Of a stretch of 54,818 nt of DNA, positions 43,079 through 54,535 are shown piece by piece. The stretch's first letter is position 1, and the number at the start of each line of letters is the position of its first letter. The stretch is from Chara braunii (taxonomy: Eukaryota > Streptophyta > Charophyceae > Charales > Characeae), in assembly GCA_003427395.1 (NCBI GenBank), contig BFEA01000396.1, positions 664,394-719,211 of the forward strand, written 5' to 3'. The position numbers and the translations under genes are program-made. Below the pieces are notes generated by a model. It ran no database searches. It saw only the letters and a program-made list of their open reading frames with translations, and was not told where the DNA came from.

Positions 43079-43684
43079 GACCTAATGGCATTAGTTAAAT
43101 TATTTTCCTTTCCGATGAATCTGTTGTGAATTCCATGACAGATTATCAAAGTCAAACTATCTAAAATAACCGCAAAAAAAAAGAAAATTAGAAAAATTAA
43201 AATAGTTAAAAAAAAAAAAAAAAAAAATACTTATCACGTACAACGTCGTGACAGTTGTTATATAAGCCGCCACAACATTGTGGGATTCAAGTCTCATGAC
43301 CAAACTCCTAAATTACACCTAACTACTTCTGTTATAGAGGCCGCGGGTTCGAGCCTCAACAGATCGACGACGATGTTAAATAAGTTTCAGCTCCTTATCA
43401 AGAAAACTAGCTTGAAGGCCGAATAGATTTGATCTCGAAGTCCCTTAATTATCAATCTGCACCGAAACCTATTAAGCTAACTCCTGCTTCGGATAAAACA
43501 TGAGCAGTCAAGATATTAGTATAGTAATGAGACTCGACCCAACTAATCGCATGAACTCATCCTTCGTTTTAGAAAGGATTAGGTTAATTTGTCTGATGTA
43601 GTTTAGGTACAGTAGGTTTTTAAGCCTTTTTATGGTTTCCCCGATCATATGGTCGGGGCATATATTAATTCAATCCGACTAAAA
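43079..43684. other. Unassigned sequence with tRNA-like words
   Basis: A-runs at 43170-43230. GTGGGATTCAAGTCTC (about 43280) and GGGTTCGAGCCTC (about 43346) look like B-boxes, but no matching A-box or arms are present. Confidence 0.4.
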
Positions 43685-44165
43685 TTGTACCGACAATTAA
43701 GTTTTCATTCCTGTCGTAGGTTTGTCAAACACAACATTAACCAATCAACCCCTCGATCTTTATTGTTGAGGGGTTTTTATTATCTTCACGCTCTTTATTT
43801 TTATTGTGCATTGTGTCAAAGCACAACCCTCATATTTTTTAGGTGTAGTCGTTCTATGTTATTGAAGTGTTGTGTAGGCTTGATTTTACTGAACTGAACC
43901 CCTGACCTTTGTGGTTAAGGGGCATTATGATTGATCCTAATCATCTTCACGAACGTAAGAACAACGCTCGTACGTACTAACCAAATTCACTTTCCGATAC
44001 GCCTCGACCTCAATGGTTAAATAAACTGTCTTCAAGTGTCGCGCAAAAGTACGCACAATTTCGTCTTCCGACCAACTCCGTCATGGTGGTTAACTACATC
44101 ACCGTCTGGACCGCAAAAATATGGGGAAATGTCATTGGATGGGTATTTGCTTTGACCCCGTTCAA
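43685..44165 (+). repeat. Dispersed repeat R1, copy 2
   Basis: See 29040-29520; same orientation and order. Contains short degenerate repeats of CCTTTGTGGTTAAGG type (43742-43776, 43899-43925, 44010-44035). Confidence 0.8.
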
Positions 44166-45427
44166 TTTATCTTTGTCTTGATTAAATGCATGAGGGTTGT
44201 AGCTGTTTTTATGAGGAAACAATCATTGTTTCCCCATGGTACGGCCATTGTCCATTGAACCGATACTCGACATACTAGAGTTGTCATATAATCATTCGTA
44301 GGACTGTTGGATCGTGAGAGTGTTGTTGCAGGGCTTTCAAAAGGTGATTTGTGTTGTTTTCAGTACTAACAAACTACTATCACTGTATTGTTGTCGATTC
44401 ATTGTCAAAGGACAACTGTTGAACTTTGATAAATGTTAATAATGCTCCCTGAAGACTAAGACAGACGTTATTTTAGTCAAGTCGGTGCTATGCTTCATTT
44501 CTAATAAATCGGTGTTGCTACCCTTTTAAACAATTCGCGCTGAGAATTTTCTTCTCAAGTGTTGCCGCCCACTTCTTTACGTTGTTGTTGTTGTGATACG
44601 GGGTTGTTGTTGTTACTGTGTACGATCTCCTAATTGCACCCATCACTGTGCGCTGATGTGTATCACTGTGCATTGTTGTGTTTTGCTATTATTGATGTGT
44701 TTAGCCCGCTTTCGAATAGAACACAGGGGTTCTGCTTTACTTAAATGCAGTCTATTTTTTTAGGATGAGTATCTGCAATTTGGTCAGAGGTGAGACATTG
44801 TGGCTTTGGAGGGGTGTTGTGCACGGGAACGACTTGTAAGGTTGTCATAGTGTCGTTACTCTACTTTTTGTTGTACTTTGGCCAACTTACTGCATTTTGG
44901 CCACCATTATCATACCCTCATGCGATTCAAGGTTCCAAGTACCTCTTACTCGACTCGAGTTTGAGCTGAACTTTCTCTGTATTTTAAGTGACTTAATACT
45001 TCCCCCTCTGCCTTTTTTACTCTCAGTCTAGTCTATTGGTTACGAGAGGAAGACAGTAGTCGGGGTTGAAAACCTATAATCCATGGCAATGCCTTCGTGG
45101 GAGATTCGCTCCATTGATTGTGCGAGCTCTGTTGGAACCTAGTCGAGGTTTAGGAGGTAGAGAACTGTCGTGTATACTTGCTCTTTCTTTATGTGAACCC
45201 ACTAAACCCGTACCAGTACATCTCTGTACGGGGTTTGCTACGTATGTATGCATCCAACGTTATGTTTACTGTTTCTTTTAAGAACTTAACCAGATTGAAT
45301 TAAAGAAATATATGTGTGGATCTCAACTTTGCTATGTTGTTTAAAAAGAAACTGGCGGAAATAAACGAGGGGAGGTGGGAGAAAGGTGGTTTTATTTTCG
45401 TTGGACTGGGTTAATTAAATGGTTAAA
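44166..45427. other. 1.3-kb unassigned sequence
   Basis: Repeated GTTGTTGTTG and CACTGTGC words at about 44580-44695. No gene, RNA or element recognised. Confidence 0.4.
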
Positions 45428-45860
45428 CTTTGTTTTTAAGTTGAATGGTGTAACCGCTATATTTGTTTCTATTTTTTGAAGGACATATCTTGTTTTTAAG
45501 GTGAATAGTTTGGTTGCTATGTTTCTTGACTTGTTTTCTTCTCAGCTAAACCACATTTCTAAGATGATTGGTCTGGTTGGTGTTTTTTTTTTTAATTTTA
45601 TCTGATTGTTTTTTTTAAGTCAGGTAATGTTTCCATGATTGACTAACTACTTTTTAAGTTTCAAGGTGGTTTCTGAACGGACTTAAGGCATTGTTTCTAA
45701 GAAGAATGACTGAGAGTTCCCTGCTTTCTTTGGTTCGCAAGATGAAAGTTCGGTAATGTTTCTAGGATGATTGATTTGACTCTCTATGTATGTTTTTGGG
45801 GGTGGGACTCAGGCCAAAGAACTAAGTAATATTTCTAATATGATTGACTTAGTCTGAAGT
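45428..45860. repeat. Degenerate tandem repeat T1, left part
   Basis: The phrase TTGTTTCTAAGATGAATGGT recurs with drift at about 45430, 45490, 45554, 45626, 45690, 45751 and 45827, every 60-70 bp. The same phrase returns at 49289 after the MITE array. Confidence 0.72.
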
Positions 45861-45909
45861 CACGCACTTAGTGTGAACTAAAAATAAAACTTTATATATT
45901 GAATCTATA

Positions 45910-46011
45910 CAGGGTAAACAGCGTTCGGCACGGGCCGAGCGCCGTAATCCGAATGCCCGAACGTATGGGACCCGTTGGGGATGCGTTCGACCATTCAAGC
46001 TGAACTCAGGA

Positions 46012-46042
<31 letters not shown>

Positions 46043-46672
46043 TAAATAAAAAAATTTGAAAAAACGATATGTTATGAAGAAAAATAAATTAAACAATATT
46101 TGCCTGAGCATTATATCAAAATTCCTTACCAAATTCAAAATAAAAATAAAATAAGAAGAACAAACACTAATAATAAAAATATAAAAATATAAGAAAAGAG
46201 TTAAATTTATTGAGTGTGCGCGTACATTTTCGACGCCGCCATTCTTGGTAATTTTTCTTTTTTTTTGGCATAGCGAAATGCCCTGAAAATTTACATATGT
46301 GTACTTCACATAATACAAAACCCACTAAAAGTTTTTCAAAAAATAAGAAAATTGCTTAGACCCCGAACTAAAGTGAAAACAAAAAGTAAAAGTGAAACGA
46401 AATATGGGCGAGCACGTTCTGACACCGCCATCGTTGGCAATTTTTAATTACTATTTGGCTGATCCAAATGACGTCAAAATTAATAGGCATCTACCTCACG
46501 TCATAGAAAAGTGACAAAACAAAATTCAGGAAAAAATAAATAAAATTTGGCCCCAAAATAAGTTTTGGCGGCGGCCGAATGCCATCAGGTTCGGACCCCG
46601 TATGAGACCCCAAACGCTCGTATGTACGGAGGTCAGCCCGGGGACCTCCGTACATACAGGCTAGTGACCCTG
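45910..46672 (+). mobile_element. CAGGG-type MITE, array member 1 (763 bp)
   Basis: CAGGGTAAACAGCGTTCGGC at the left, GTGACCCTG at the right. Contains the shared core (CGATATGTTATGAAG, ATTTGCCTGAGCATTA) and two tandem internal blocks, each with GACACCGCCAT(C/T)-type words and a TTTGGC(A/T)(T/G)A(G/T)C phrase. Ends in GTACG-type subterminal repeats (CCTCCGTACATACAGG). Left and right 8-mers agree at 6 of 8. Confidence 0.85.
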
Positions 46673-46686
46673 ACTATATATATATA

Positions 46687-47439
46687 CAGGGTAACCGGCG
46701 TTCGAGATGGGCCGAACGCCCGAACCCAAACGCCCGAACGTATGGGACCCCTTGGGGATGCGTTAGGCCGTTCGGGCCGAACGCTAACCAAAAAAAAATA
46801 AACAAAAGTCATCAAAAAAATTCGAAACAAAGATATGTTATGGAGAAACATAAATTAAACAAGATTTGCCTGAGCATTACTTCCGAATTCCTTACCAAAT
46901 TTGAAATAAAAATAAAATACGGAAAATAAATACTAATAATAAAAATAAATAAAAATAAAAAGAGAACTAAATTTTGTGAGTGTGCGAGCATGTTTTCGAC
47001 ACTGCCATCTTTGCGATTTTTCATTTTTTTTGGGCATAGCTAAATGCCCTGAAAATTTATAGATGTTTACTTCACATAATACAAAACCCACTAAAAAAGT
47101 TTCAAAAAATAATAAAATTGTTTAGACCCCGAACTAAAGTGAAAACAAAAAGTAAAAAGTGAAAAAAATTGTGGGCAAGCACGTTTTGACACCGCCATCT
47201 TTGGCAATTTTTAATTCTTATTTGGCTTAGCCAAATGACTTAAAAATTTACAGGCACGTACCTCACGTCATAGAGAACTCACAAAAACAAATTCAGAACA
47301 AAATCATTATTTTTAGGCCCCAAAATAATTTTTGGCGGCGGACGAACGTCGTCGGGTTCGGACCCCGTACGGGACCCCGAACGACCGTACGTACGGAGGT
47401 CTGCCCGGGGACCTCCGTACGTACGGGCTGGTGACCCTG
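46687..47439 (+). mobile_element. CAGGG-type MITE, array member 2 (753 bp)
   Basis: CAGGGTAACCGGCGTTCG ... GGGCTGGTGACCCTG, the clearest ends of the array, flanked by (TA)n on both sides. Collinear with members 1 and 3. Confidence 0.92.
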
Positions 47440-47453
47440 TATATATATATATT

Positions 47454-48248
<795 letters not shown>

Positions 48249-48282
48249 TATATATATATATATGTATATATGAATATATATA

Positions 48283-48570
48283 CTAGGCTACCAGCCGGGC
48301 CGCCCGGGTCCCGGGTGGCCAACCCGTGCAAGGATCAGTCCGATCAGGTAAGGTCCCAGCAAAAAAAAAAAAAAAAAAAAAAATCCAAAAATTCTGAAAA
48401 ACAACTATGTTATGCACAAAAATAAACTGAACAACTTTTGCCTCAGCGTCACATCAAAATTCTTCACCAAATTAAGAATAAAAAATAAAGTTCAATTTTT
48501 TTTATTTTATTTTTTTTTAATTATTTTGGCCTGGCCCGGCAAGTAACCCCGGACCACTCTGGCAGCCTAG
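48283..48570. mobile_element. CTAGGC-type MITE, array member 4 (288 bp)
   Basis: CTAGGCTACCAGCCGGGC at the left and inverted CTGGCAGCCTAG at the right, flanked by (TA)n. Different ends from its neighbours, yet the centre has the shared core (ACTATGTTATGCAC, CAACTTTTGCCTCAGCG). Subterminal CCGGGT/CCCGG words. Confidence 0.85.
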
Positions 48571-48644
48571 TATATATATATATATGTATGTATATATATA
48601 TATATATGTATGTATATATATATATATATGTATGTATAAATAAA

Positions 48645-49229
48645 CAGGGTGCCTAGTGCTCGGGACAAGTAAAATGCCTGAACCCAAACGCCCGAATGTA
48701 CAGGACCTCTTGGGGATGCGTTCGATCGCTCAGACCGAAAGCGGATAAAAAATAAAAAGAAAATTAAAATTAGTGAGTGTGCGAGCACATCTTTGACACT
48801 TTCATTTTCGGAAATTGTTTTATTTTTTTTGGCATAGCTTAATGCTTTGAAAATCTACAGATGTGTAGTTTACATAATAAAAAACTAATGAAAAAATATT
48901 TCAAAAAATAATTAAATTGTTTAGGCGCCGAAATAAAGTGGAAAAAAATAAAGTATTGAGTAGACGAGTATGTTTTGACACCACCATCTTTAATGACTTT
49001 TAATTTTTTATTGGCTCAGCAAACTGACTTCAAAATTTGTAGGCATGTACCTCACATCATAAAGAACTAAATTAAAAAATAATAAAATTAAAAAAAATAG
49101 TGTTAGACACAAAAATATTTTTTGGCGGGGGTCAAACACCTTTAGGTTTGGACCCTGAACGAGACCCCAAACGACCGTATGTATGGAGGTCGGATCGGGG
49201 ACCTCCGTAGGTACCGAATCGTGACCTTG
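48645..49229 (+). mobile_element. CAGGG-type MITE, array member 5 (585 bp, diverged)
   Basis: CAGGGTGCCTAGTGCTCGGG ... GAATCGTGACCTTG. It keeps the paired internal blocks (GACACTTTCATTTTC; GACACCACCATCTTT) but lacks the TATGTTATG core between end and blocks. (TA)n on both sides; a further CAGGGTTGG at 49274 may be the stub of another copy. Confidence 0.8.
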
Positions 49230-49284
49230 TATGTAGATCTATATATATACTTATATATATGTATATATATAAACAGGGTTGGTC

Positions 49285-49640
49285 AGACATTGTTTGTAAG
49301 ATGAACGGTGTAACAATAGTCTTATCACAAACAAAATAGTATAACTGAAAGATATAATTTCAGGTAATTTGAGCTGACTGAGCATTGTTTCTAAGGTGAA
49401 TGGTTCACTCCTACACCCATATTAAAGACGAAGTGCTAAAAAATATCTCGAATTTTGCAATTAATTTAGTATTAAACAGTTAAGGGCAACAAGACATTGT
49501 TTTTAAGCATAATCGTCTTGTCACATGCACAAAAAAGAGAGAAGCAGTTATGCAAACTTTTCGTGTATATCTAAGGCAATAAAATGAATTACCTAACTCA
49601 ATACTGTATGTAAGATGGGATAAATGATTCATCGTTCAAA
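49285..49640. repeat. Degenerate tandem repeat T1, right part
   Basis: ACATTGTTTGTAAGATGAAC (49288), GCATTGTTTCTAAGGTGAAT (49384), GACATTGTTTTTAAGC (49493) and CTGTATGTAAGATGG (49604) continue the phrase of 45428-45860, spaced about 100 bp. Confidence 0.65.
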
Positions 49641-50156
49641 GGTTCAATAAACTACTTATGAGAATGATTACTTGGGTTTTTCGTAAGAGCACTTACCTTG
49701 GTTGTATGTATCAGCTTGCTTGTGAGCTTAGTTTAGGTTTGATTATTGATAGAAAGTTGTCTTAGATGCTTGTCACGTGCTCGAGCCATAGGAGTTGGTT
49801 CAATTTTTGTCTTTCATAATTAAATTTATTATGGCTTCACACATGTGTTTGTATAAATTTTGGAGTTTCTTTTCACTAAGTGTTGTCGAAATCTCTACAA
49901 ATCAACGGAGTTAGTTAAAATTTATCTTTGCAAAATTCGATTTTTGTTTTAATCTTATATTTCACTTTGTTTATCTTAGTAGCCTACTCCTTCTAAGGAA
50001 AATACTGTCAAAAGTTTTACTTATTTAGGGAGTTAGACAAATTTTGACTTTGTAAAGTCAAAGTTATTCCTAGATTTATGTTCAGTCTCATTTTAATTAT
50101 GAGAATTTTTTTTTTCTATTGAAGTGCTTCCGAAAAGTTTCACGTTTCGAGGGGTT
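49641..50156. other. Unassigned AT-rich sequence
   Basis: Nothing recognised. Confidence 0.4.
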
Positions 50157-50296
50157 AGTTTAGTTTTTAGTTAGGATAAACTTCAGCAATCCATCCTGTA
50201 CAGCAGAGATGCTGCAAAAATATTTAGTTTAGTTTTTAGTTAGGATAAACTTTAGTAATCCATCCTATACAGAAGAGATGCTGCAAAAATATTTTC
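50157..50296. repeat. 69-bp tandem duplication
   Basis: TAGTTTTTAGTTAGGATAAA at 50161 repeats at 50230. Both copies end GAGATGCTGCAAAAATATTT. Four or five substitutions. Confidence 0.92.
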
Positions 50297-51368
50297 TAAT
50301 TTCTACTGACAGTCAGAAATAAAATTAGATTTAGCTTAGTGATGTACAGGGATGAAAGGTGATATGGGGTTTATTCTTCATGCACTTAAATATAACTTTT
50401 GATATTCGTCTGTGTTGTGTTGTATGTCATTTTCGTTCACTTTGATTCAAGGTTGACAAGTCTTAGTTTGATCAGATAAGGATCATCTTCTGTTACCATT
50501 TGATAACAGGTTCGTTGCCGAATGTCGGTTTTCGACTCAACTTTAATTCACTCTTGCGACTTAACCTGATACTTTAACCCTTGTGGTTAAATTGTTTCTC
50601 TCCGTTTTACCCGAAATTTTATTGAATGGCTATTTAAATCGCCACCCCCCCCAACAACCGAAAACTCTCAACCCTGTGAGTTAGGTTTGGGTTCTATGGA
50701 GGGACGATGACTGTTTGTCACTGACGGGTCCAATCCCGCCATTTGAAAACCGCAACTTTGACAAAAAAAATTTCGTGCTCAAAAGAATTTTTCAAAAATT
50801 CTGAAAATTTGAGTTTCGCTAGATTAGGTTGTGATCTTTCTATAACAAATATCAAATGAATAAGTAAAATTGTTTTTATCGTGAAATAATCGTCACGCGG
50901 ATTCGGCGCATGTCTAATTTTTTGACGCAATTTTTTTTTCCCATTCACCCGTTTTTTCTCTCTATGTTACCGGTACCCCTCGTGAAATAGCGCTACCGGT
51001 CCCCTGAGGTTTTTGACGTTGGGGGAAATGGTCGTTTGAAAAGGACTGAGTGTTTTCTTTTGAGAAGGTTGGGGTTTGTATGTATAAAGCAAGGCGTGTG
51101 AGTACAACGAGTGATAAAGTTTCCCCCGTGTAATGTGTGGTCTACTGATGTTGAATTTTTGTGCGGTTGTAGATATGTTTGTGATTTTGACTCATAATTT
51201 GACTTGCTTGTGATCATTCATGCATTTTGGAAAAAGTCACACTGTGATTGTGAGAGTGATCGCCTCATGTTCAATAACCCACTAATATTATAATCAGTGT
51301 GTCCATACGGCTTGATTGATCATGCGGGAAGGTTGTGCAAATGAGGTTGAGAACAAAAAATGATCTTC
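50297..51368. other. Unassigned AT-rich sequence
   Basis: Nothing recognised. Frames are short and A/T-driven. Confidence 0.4.
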
Positions 51369-51734
51369 TTAAGTTTGCTTATTGAAGTTTAATAGTTGGA
51401 CGTTGAGGTTTGTGACGACTGTCAAATTTAAACCCCTTGATTTGTTTTTCAGGGCCTCTGAAAAAGGGGCCTCGTTCCATAAATCAGGGGTGACCGTGTT
51501 CCATCTCTGAAATAGATTGTCGTTTGTCTGCCGCTCTTTTGTGTAGGGTGCATAAAAGCGTAGGACACGCAATCGCATACGCAATTGCCTTGCGTCAAGG
51601 GAATAAAATCCCTCAAGATGTGTGTCAACCAGCACTTGAGTACCGAAAGCGACCCTCGATTTTTGAATGTGTGAGATATATACAAATCCTTTGGTTTTGA
51701 TGTCTAATGAAAATGTTACAAATTTTGTATGCAT
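51369..51734 (-). pseudogene. Protein-like frame, possible LINE endonuclease relic
   Basis: 121 residues from ATG at 51734. The middle part (VLVDTHLEGFYSL, then LRVLRFYAPYTKERQ) recalls the VxVYAPN-like strand of APE-type endonucleases in LINE elements, and TVTPDLWNEAPFSEAL follows. Catalytic Asp/His motifs cannot be placed and no reverse transcriptase is adjacent. It may equally be a chance frame. Confidence 0.25.
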
Positions 51735-53354
51735 GTATCTATCTATATATATAAGTATTTATCTTAGACTTTATTTGTGAACATTTTTCTACAGTACAAT
51801 TAAATATATGATATAATTTTTATTGATGTGAAAAATATTATTCGATACATATTTCTTACGTAAATATTTGATTTAATGTTTGTCGATCATTTGCTATTGA
51901 CTAAAGTTTTTGCATGTGTTCGAGGTCGGTATAGAGTGAGTTAAATCCAATGGTCGGTGGATGTGTGATCTAGCCCAGACTGTTTAGTATGATAAAATTG
52001 ATAGCAATGCCATTTGAAGAGGATCGCATGTATGTCATTGGATAATGAAATGAATTTTCGTATAGTTTTTACTAGTTTGACGTTTAAGCCCATTAAGACT
52101 TCTAATCTCTAATGAAACCAAAAAAAACTATGGTTGGTAATGAAAAACAAATATGGTCCCTAAGAATCTCGCAATTTGACCCATAAAATAATCGTAACGA
52201 CTTACTTGAGCCACGTATGATGTCGTTAGTCTTTGCGTATTGTGTGCGACCCCAAGGCCCACAAAGAGCCCCAAATGAAGTGTCAATGATCAAATCGTTA
52301 ATGCAATCTCACTAATCAAGTAGTACAGTAGTTGAGGACTCCAAACTTTAACTACATTATGGAATACGCAGGTAGACTTGCATGTTATAATGAAAGATAA
52401 AGTTGCAGGTCTAAAAGTAAGAAAGTGATTTGACCTACATACATAGTTGGATGAGACACTAATTATGTTGTTCGAGGTTAAGTAGCCTTACTAATTGACT
52501 GATGTAGGGTCACCCAAGATACCAAAGTCACAGGTGTTGGATTGTGTATGTATGCACTCCGAGCGTAGAATTGCATTTTAAATTAACCTTGTGTTAAGTT
52601 CATGAGCAATGTCATTGGTTGGTCCATCTGTAACATTACAGGTAAGAGTTGTCAAATGTGGGTGTATGCCTCCTAAGGATAGTGAGAACACTTTAGGAAA
52701 GGTAAATTATGCCTTGCGGACCCCTATCGATCGTAAGAGGATATGAGAAGTATAATTGGCATACTAGCTTGGAGTGACAGTCTTCAATCACCTTCTTACC
52801 GACTCATGCATGATACAAGTTGGAGAACCTTTCGAACCAGGTTTGCAAGTATGGGCTGATGCTCAAAAGAGTACCCTCGACGTGAAGGTTTGAGCGGAGA
52901 CTCTTTCACAAAACTGTTTGATACACTTAAGAAGACGGTCTGCCAGACAATTACTACAATGATCACAGGAGACACGAAAATGATGTTTATTTTCAAGGGC
53001 CCCGCCTTGCGAAGAACGAGATTGAATATAGAAAGTTTCAAAATGTTATATGTTTTTATCTCTTCGCTTGCATCCCAACAAAAAAGAGGAATTTACGGAT
53101 CAGCAAAAGTTAGCCTTATCCCGCATAAATTCACTGAAAACAGAACATCCCCCCATCCGCATCCACATGATTATAATCGCACGTCAAACAAACAGGTTAT
53201 CCATCTGGATCCAAAGTCAAGTTCTGTCTAGTCACACAAGGAGGTTATCTTTCCAGGTTCGAACTCACGCTCTGTTTTTTAACAGTTAATTTTTCAACCT
53301 TTTTATCAACGGTTATATATTTGAGCCTCATGAGCTAGGTTCAGTGCACATCCC
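51735..53354. other. Unassigned sequence
   Basis: AT-rich, no repeats recognised. A plus-strand frame at about 53050-53290 (e.g. KKEEFTDQQKLALSRINSLK) has protein-like composition but no family or splice support. Confidence 0.35.
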
Positions 53355-53531
53355 ATGGGGAAAGCATATGAAAAGAAGCTGGAAGAAATGTTTGGGTCCA
53401 GATGCGTTGTAGCAATTGCTGGCAATCTTGCAAATCAGATCTCTACAAGTGGCGATCCCATGCTTGTGCCCTGTTCTATACAAGGCAAGCCCAAGATTGA
53501 TTCTTTTTGTACAAGGCAAGCCCAAGATTGA
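53355..53531 (+). CDS. Short protein-like frame, possibly an exon
   Basis: From ATG at 53355 the frame reads MGKAYEKKLEEMFGSRCVVA, then IAGNLANQISTSGDPMLVPC, before running into a 31-bp tandem repeat and a stop at 53531. A good 3' splice site (TTTTTCTTTTTCAG) lies at 53566-53579 and an AATAAA at 53809. Together these would suit the 3' part of a gene on plus, but no family is recognised and no convincing donor site is seen. Confidence 0.22.
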   Translation: MGKAYEKKLEEMFGSRCVVAIAGNLANQISTSGDPMLVPCSIQGKPKIDSFCTRQAQD

Positions 53532-53572
53532 TTCTTTTTGTACAAGGCAAGCCCAAGATTGACTCTTTTTCT
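53480..53572. repeat. 31-bp tandem repeat, three copies
   Basis: ACAAGGCAAGCCCAAGATTG + ATTCTTTTTGT at 53480, 53511 and 53542. The third copy has one substitution and a changed end. Confidence 0.95.
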
Positions 53573-53846
53573 TTTTCAGAAATCCAGCCCAATTAGCTCC
53601 TGATTGGATTTGAGTGTGTTGCAGCTCAGATGTACTGACTGCATCAGGGGCCTCCCAAAACGAAAAAAAGTGCATCTGACCACAGAAAGACCTCAAGATA
53701 CATTTGTTGCAATTCATAGTAATGGAAGAATCTCTCCAGTTCTGCAGGGAGATGCACTCTCTTTTCTCTTTTCGTGTGCCGTGTGGCTGGGGCCCTTGGG
53801 CACTTCATAAATAAAAATTGGATGTTTGGGAAAAAAAAAAAAAAAA

Positions 53847-54021
53847 ACTTTCTCGGCCTTTTGGCTAAGATCAAGGGCCTCGCTGCACTACTCTCCACAT
53901 GCACAAAAGACAAAAATATTGCCGGTGTACCTTTCCATATTCTAGCGGAAGATTCACTCTCGTTTTGCACATTTCGAGTAGTGCAGCGAGGCCCCAAGTG
54001 TATGATCAGTTAATATCTGAT
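53847..54021 (+). ncRNA. U2 snRNA 5' fragment 2, split by a MITE
   Basis: ACTTTCTCGGCCTTTTGGCT, then AAGATCAA (53847-53874), follows a 16-nt A-run. A 120-bp element interrupts it after CAA, and U2 sequence resumes as GTGTA then TGATCAGTTAATATCTGAT (53998-54020). About 11 nt around GTAGTATCTGTTC are lost, so the branch-point-pairing box is gone. It ends, like fragment 1, just after AATATCTGAT and runs into A-rich DNA. Non-functional. The shared truncation point and A-run suggest that both copies stem from one ancestral repeat. Confidence 0.88.
53875..53994. mobile_element. 120-bp MITE inserted in the U2 fragment
   Basis: GGGCCTCGCTGCACTACTC and its exact inverse at the right end form 19-bp TIRs. 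The 3-bp target duplication is CAA (53872-53874 and 53995-53997). GGG...CCC ends and a 3-bp duplication suit PIF/Harbinger-type elements, although CAA is not the classical TTA/TWA. Related to 54298-54424 in reverse orientation. Confidence 0.92.
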
Positions 54022-54297
54022 CTTGGTCAATCCGGTCAATTAGATGTAAAAAAAAAAAAGTAATAATAATAAAAAAATAAAAAAATCCATCATTCCCCCG
54101 GATGTTCTGTAGAAGGACAAGACTACCATTTTGCGATTCCATCTTGGCCGGATTCGTTTTGCAGGCCGCTCTCGTCGATGAATCTGACAAGAAAAATGGC
54201 CAGATTCCGTCCGAATCCGAACAATTGGGTTGTGATTATTCTGTGCCCTATTTATCTGTCTGCTGTGGAAACAATCATCCCACAACCCGAATGTACC
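54022..54297. other. Unassigned sequence
   Basis: A-rich (AAT-like) to about 54085, then mixed sequence without a recognised feature. Confidence 0.4.
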
Positions 54298-54424
54298 GCG
54301 CCTCGCTCCACTACTCACCAAAAGTGCAAAATGAGAATGAATCTTCCGCTATAACATGGAAATATGCACCACCATAATTTAATTTCCGTCCTTTGTTCAT
54401 GTGGAGAGTAGCGCTGCGAGGCCC
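54298..54424. mobile_element. 127-bp MITE, same family as 53875-53994
   Basis: GCGCCTCGCTCCACTACTC ... GAGTAGCGCTGCGAGGCCC. The centre GAATGAATCTTCCGCTATAA, CATGGAAATATGC, matches the other copy read on the opposite strand. TIRs have a few mismatches. No certain target duplication. Confidence 0.85.
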
Positions 54425-54454
54425 CAGCCCCAGTTATTACTTCCAACAAATGTG

Positions 54455-54535
54455 GGGTAGCCCCTCCCTCCCACCCCCTTCCCACCCCCCTCCCTCCCCC
54501 CTCCCTCCCCCTCCCTCCCTCCCGCCCCCTGCTTT
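54455..54535 (-). other. C-rich tract, potential G-quadruplex on minus strand
   Basis: More than ten runs of three or more C separated by one or two T (CCCTCCCTCCCACCCCC and on). On the complementary strand these can form G-quadruplexes. Confidence 0.7.

Noticed and set aside
42296-43098. Repeat protein encoded by the 184-bp array
   Set aside because: The unit length is not a multiple of three, so the protein sequence does not repeat in one frame.
43245-43360. tRNA gene(s)
   Set aside because: Two B-box-like words exist but no A-box, acceptor pairing or anticodon arm can be drawn.
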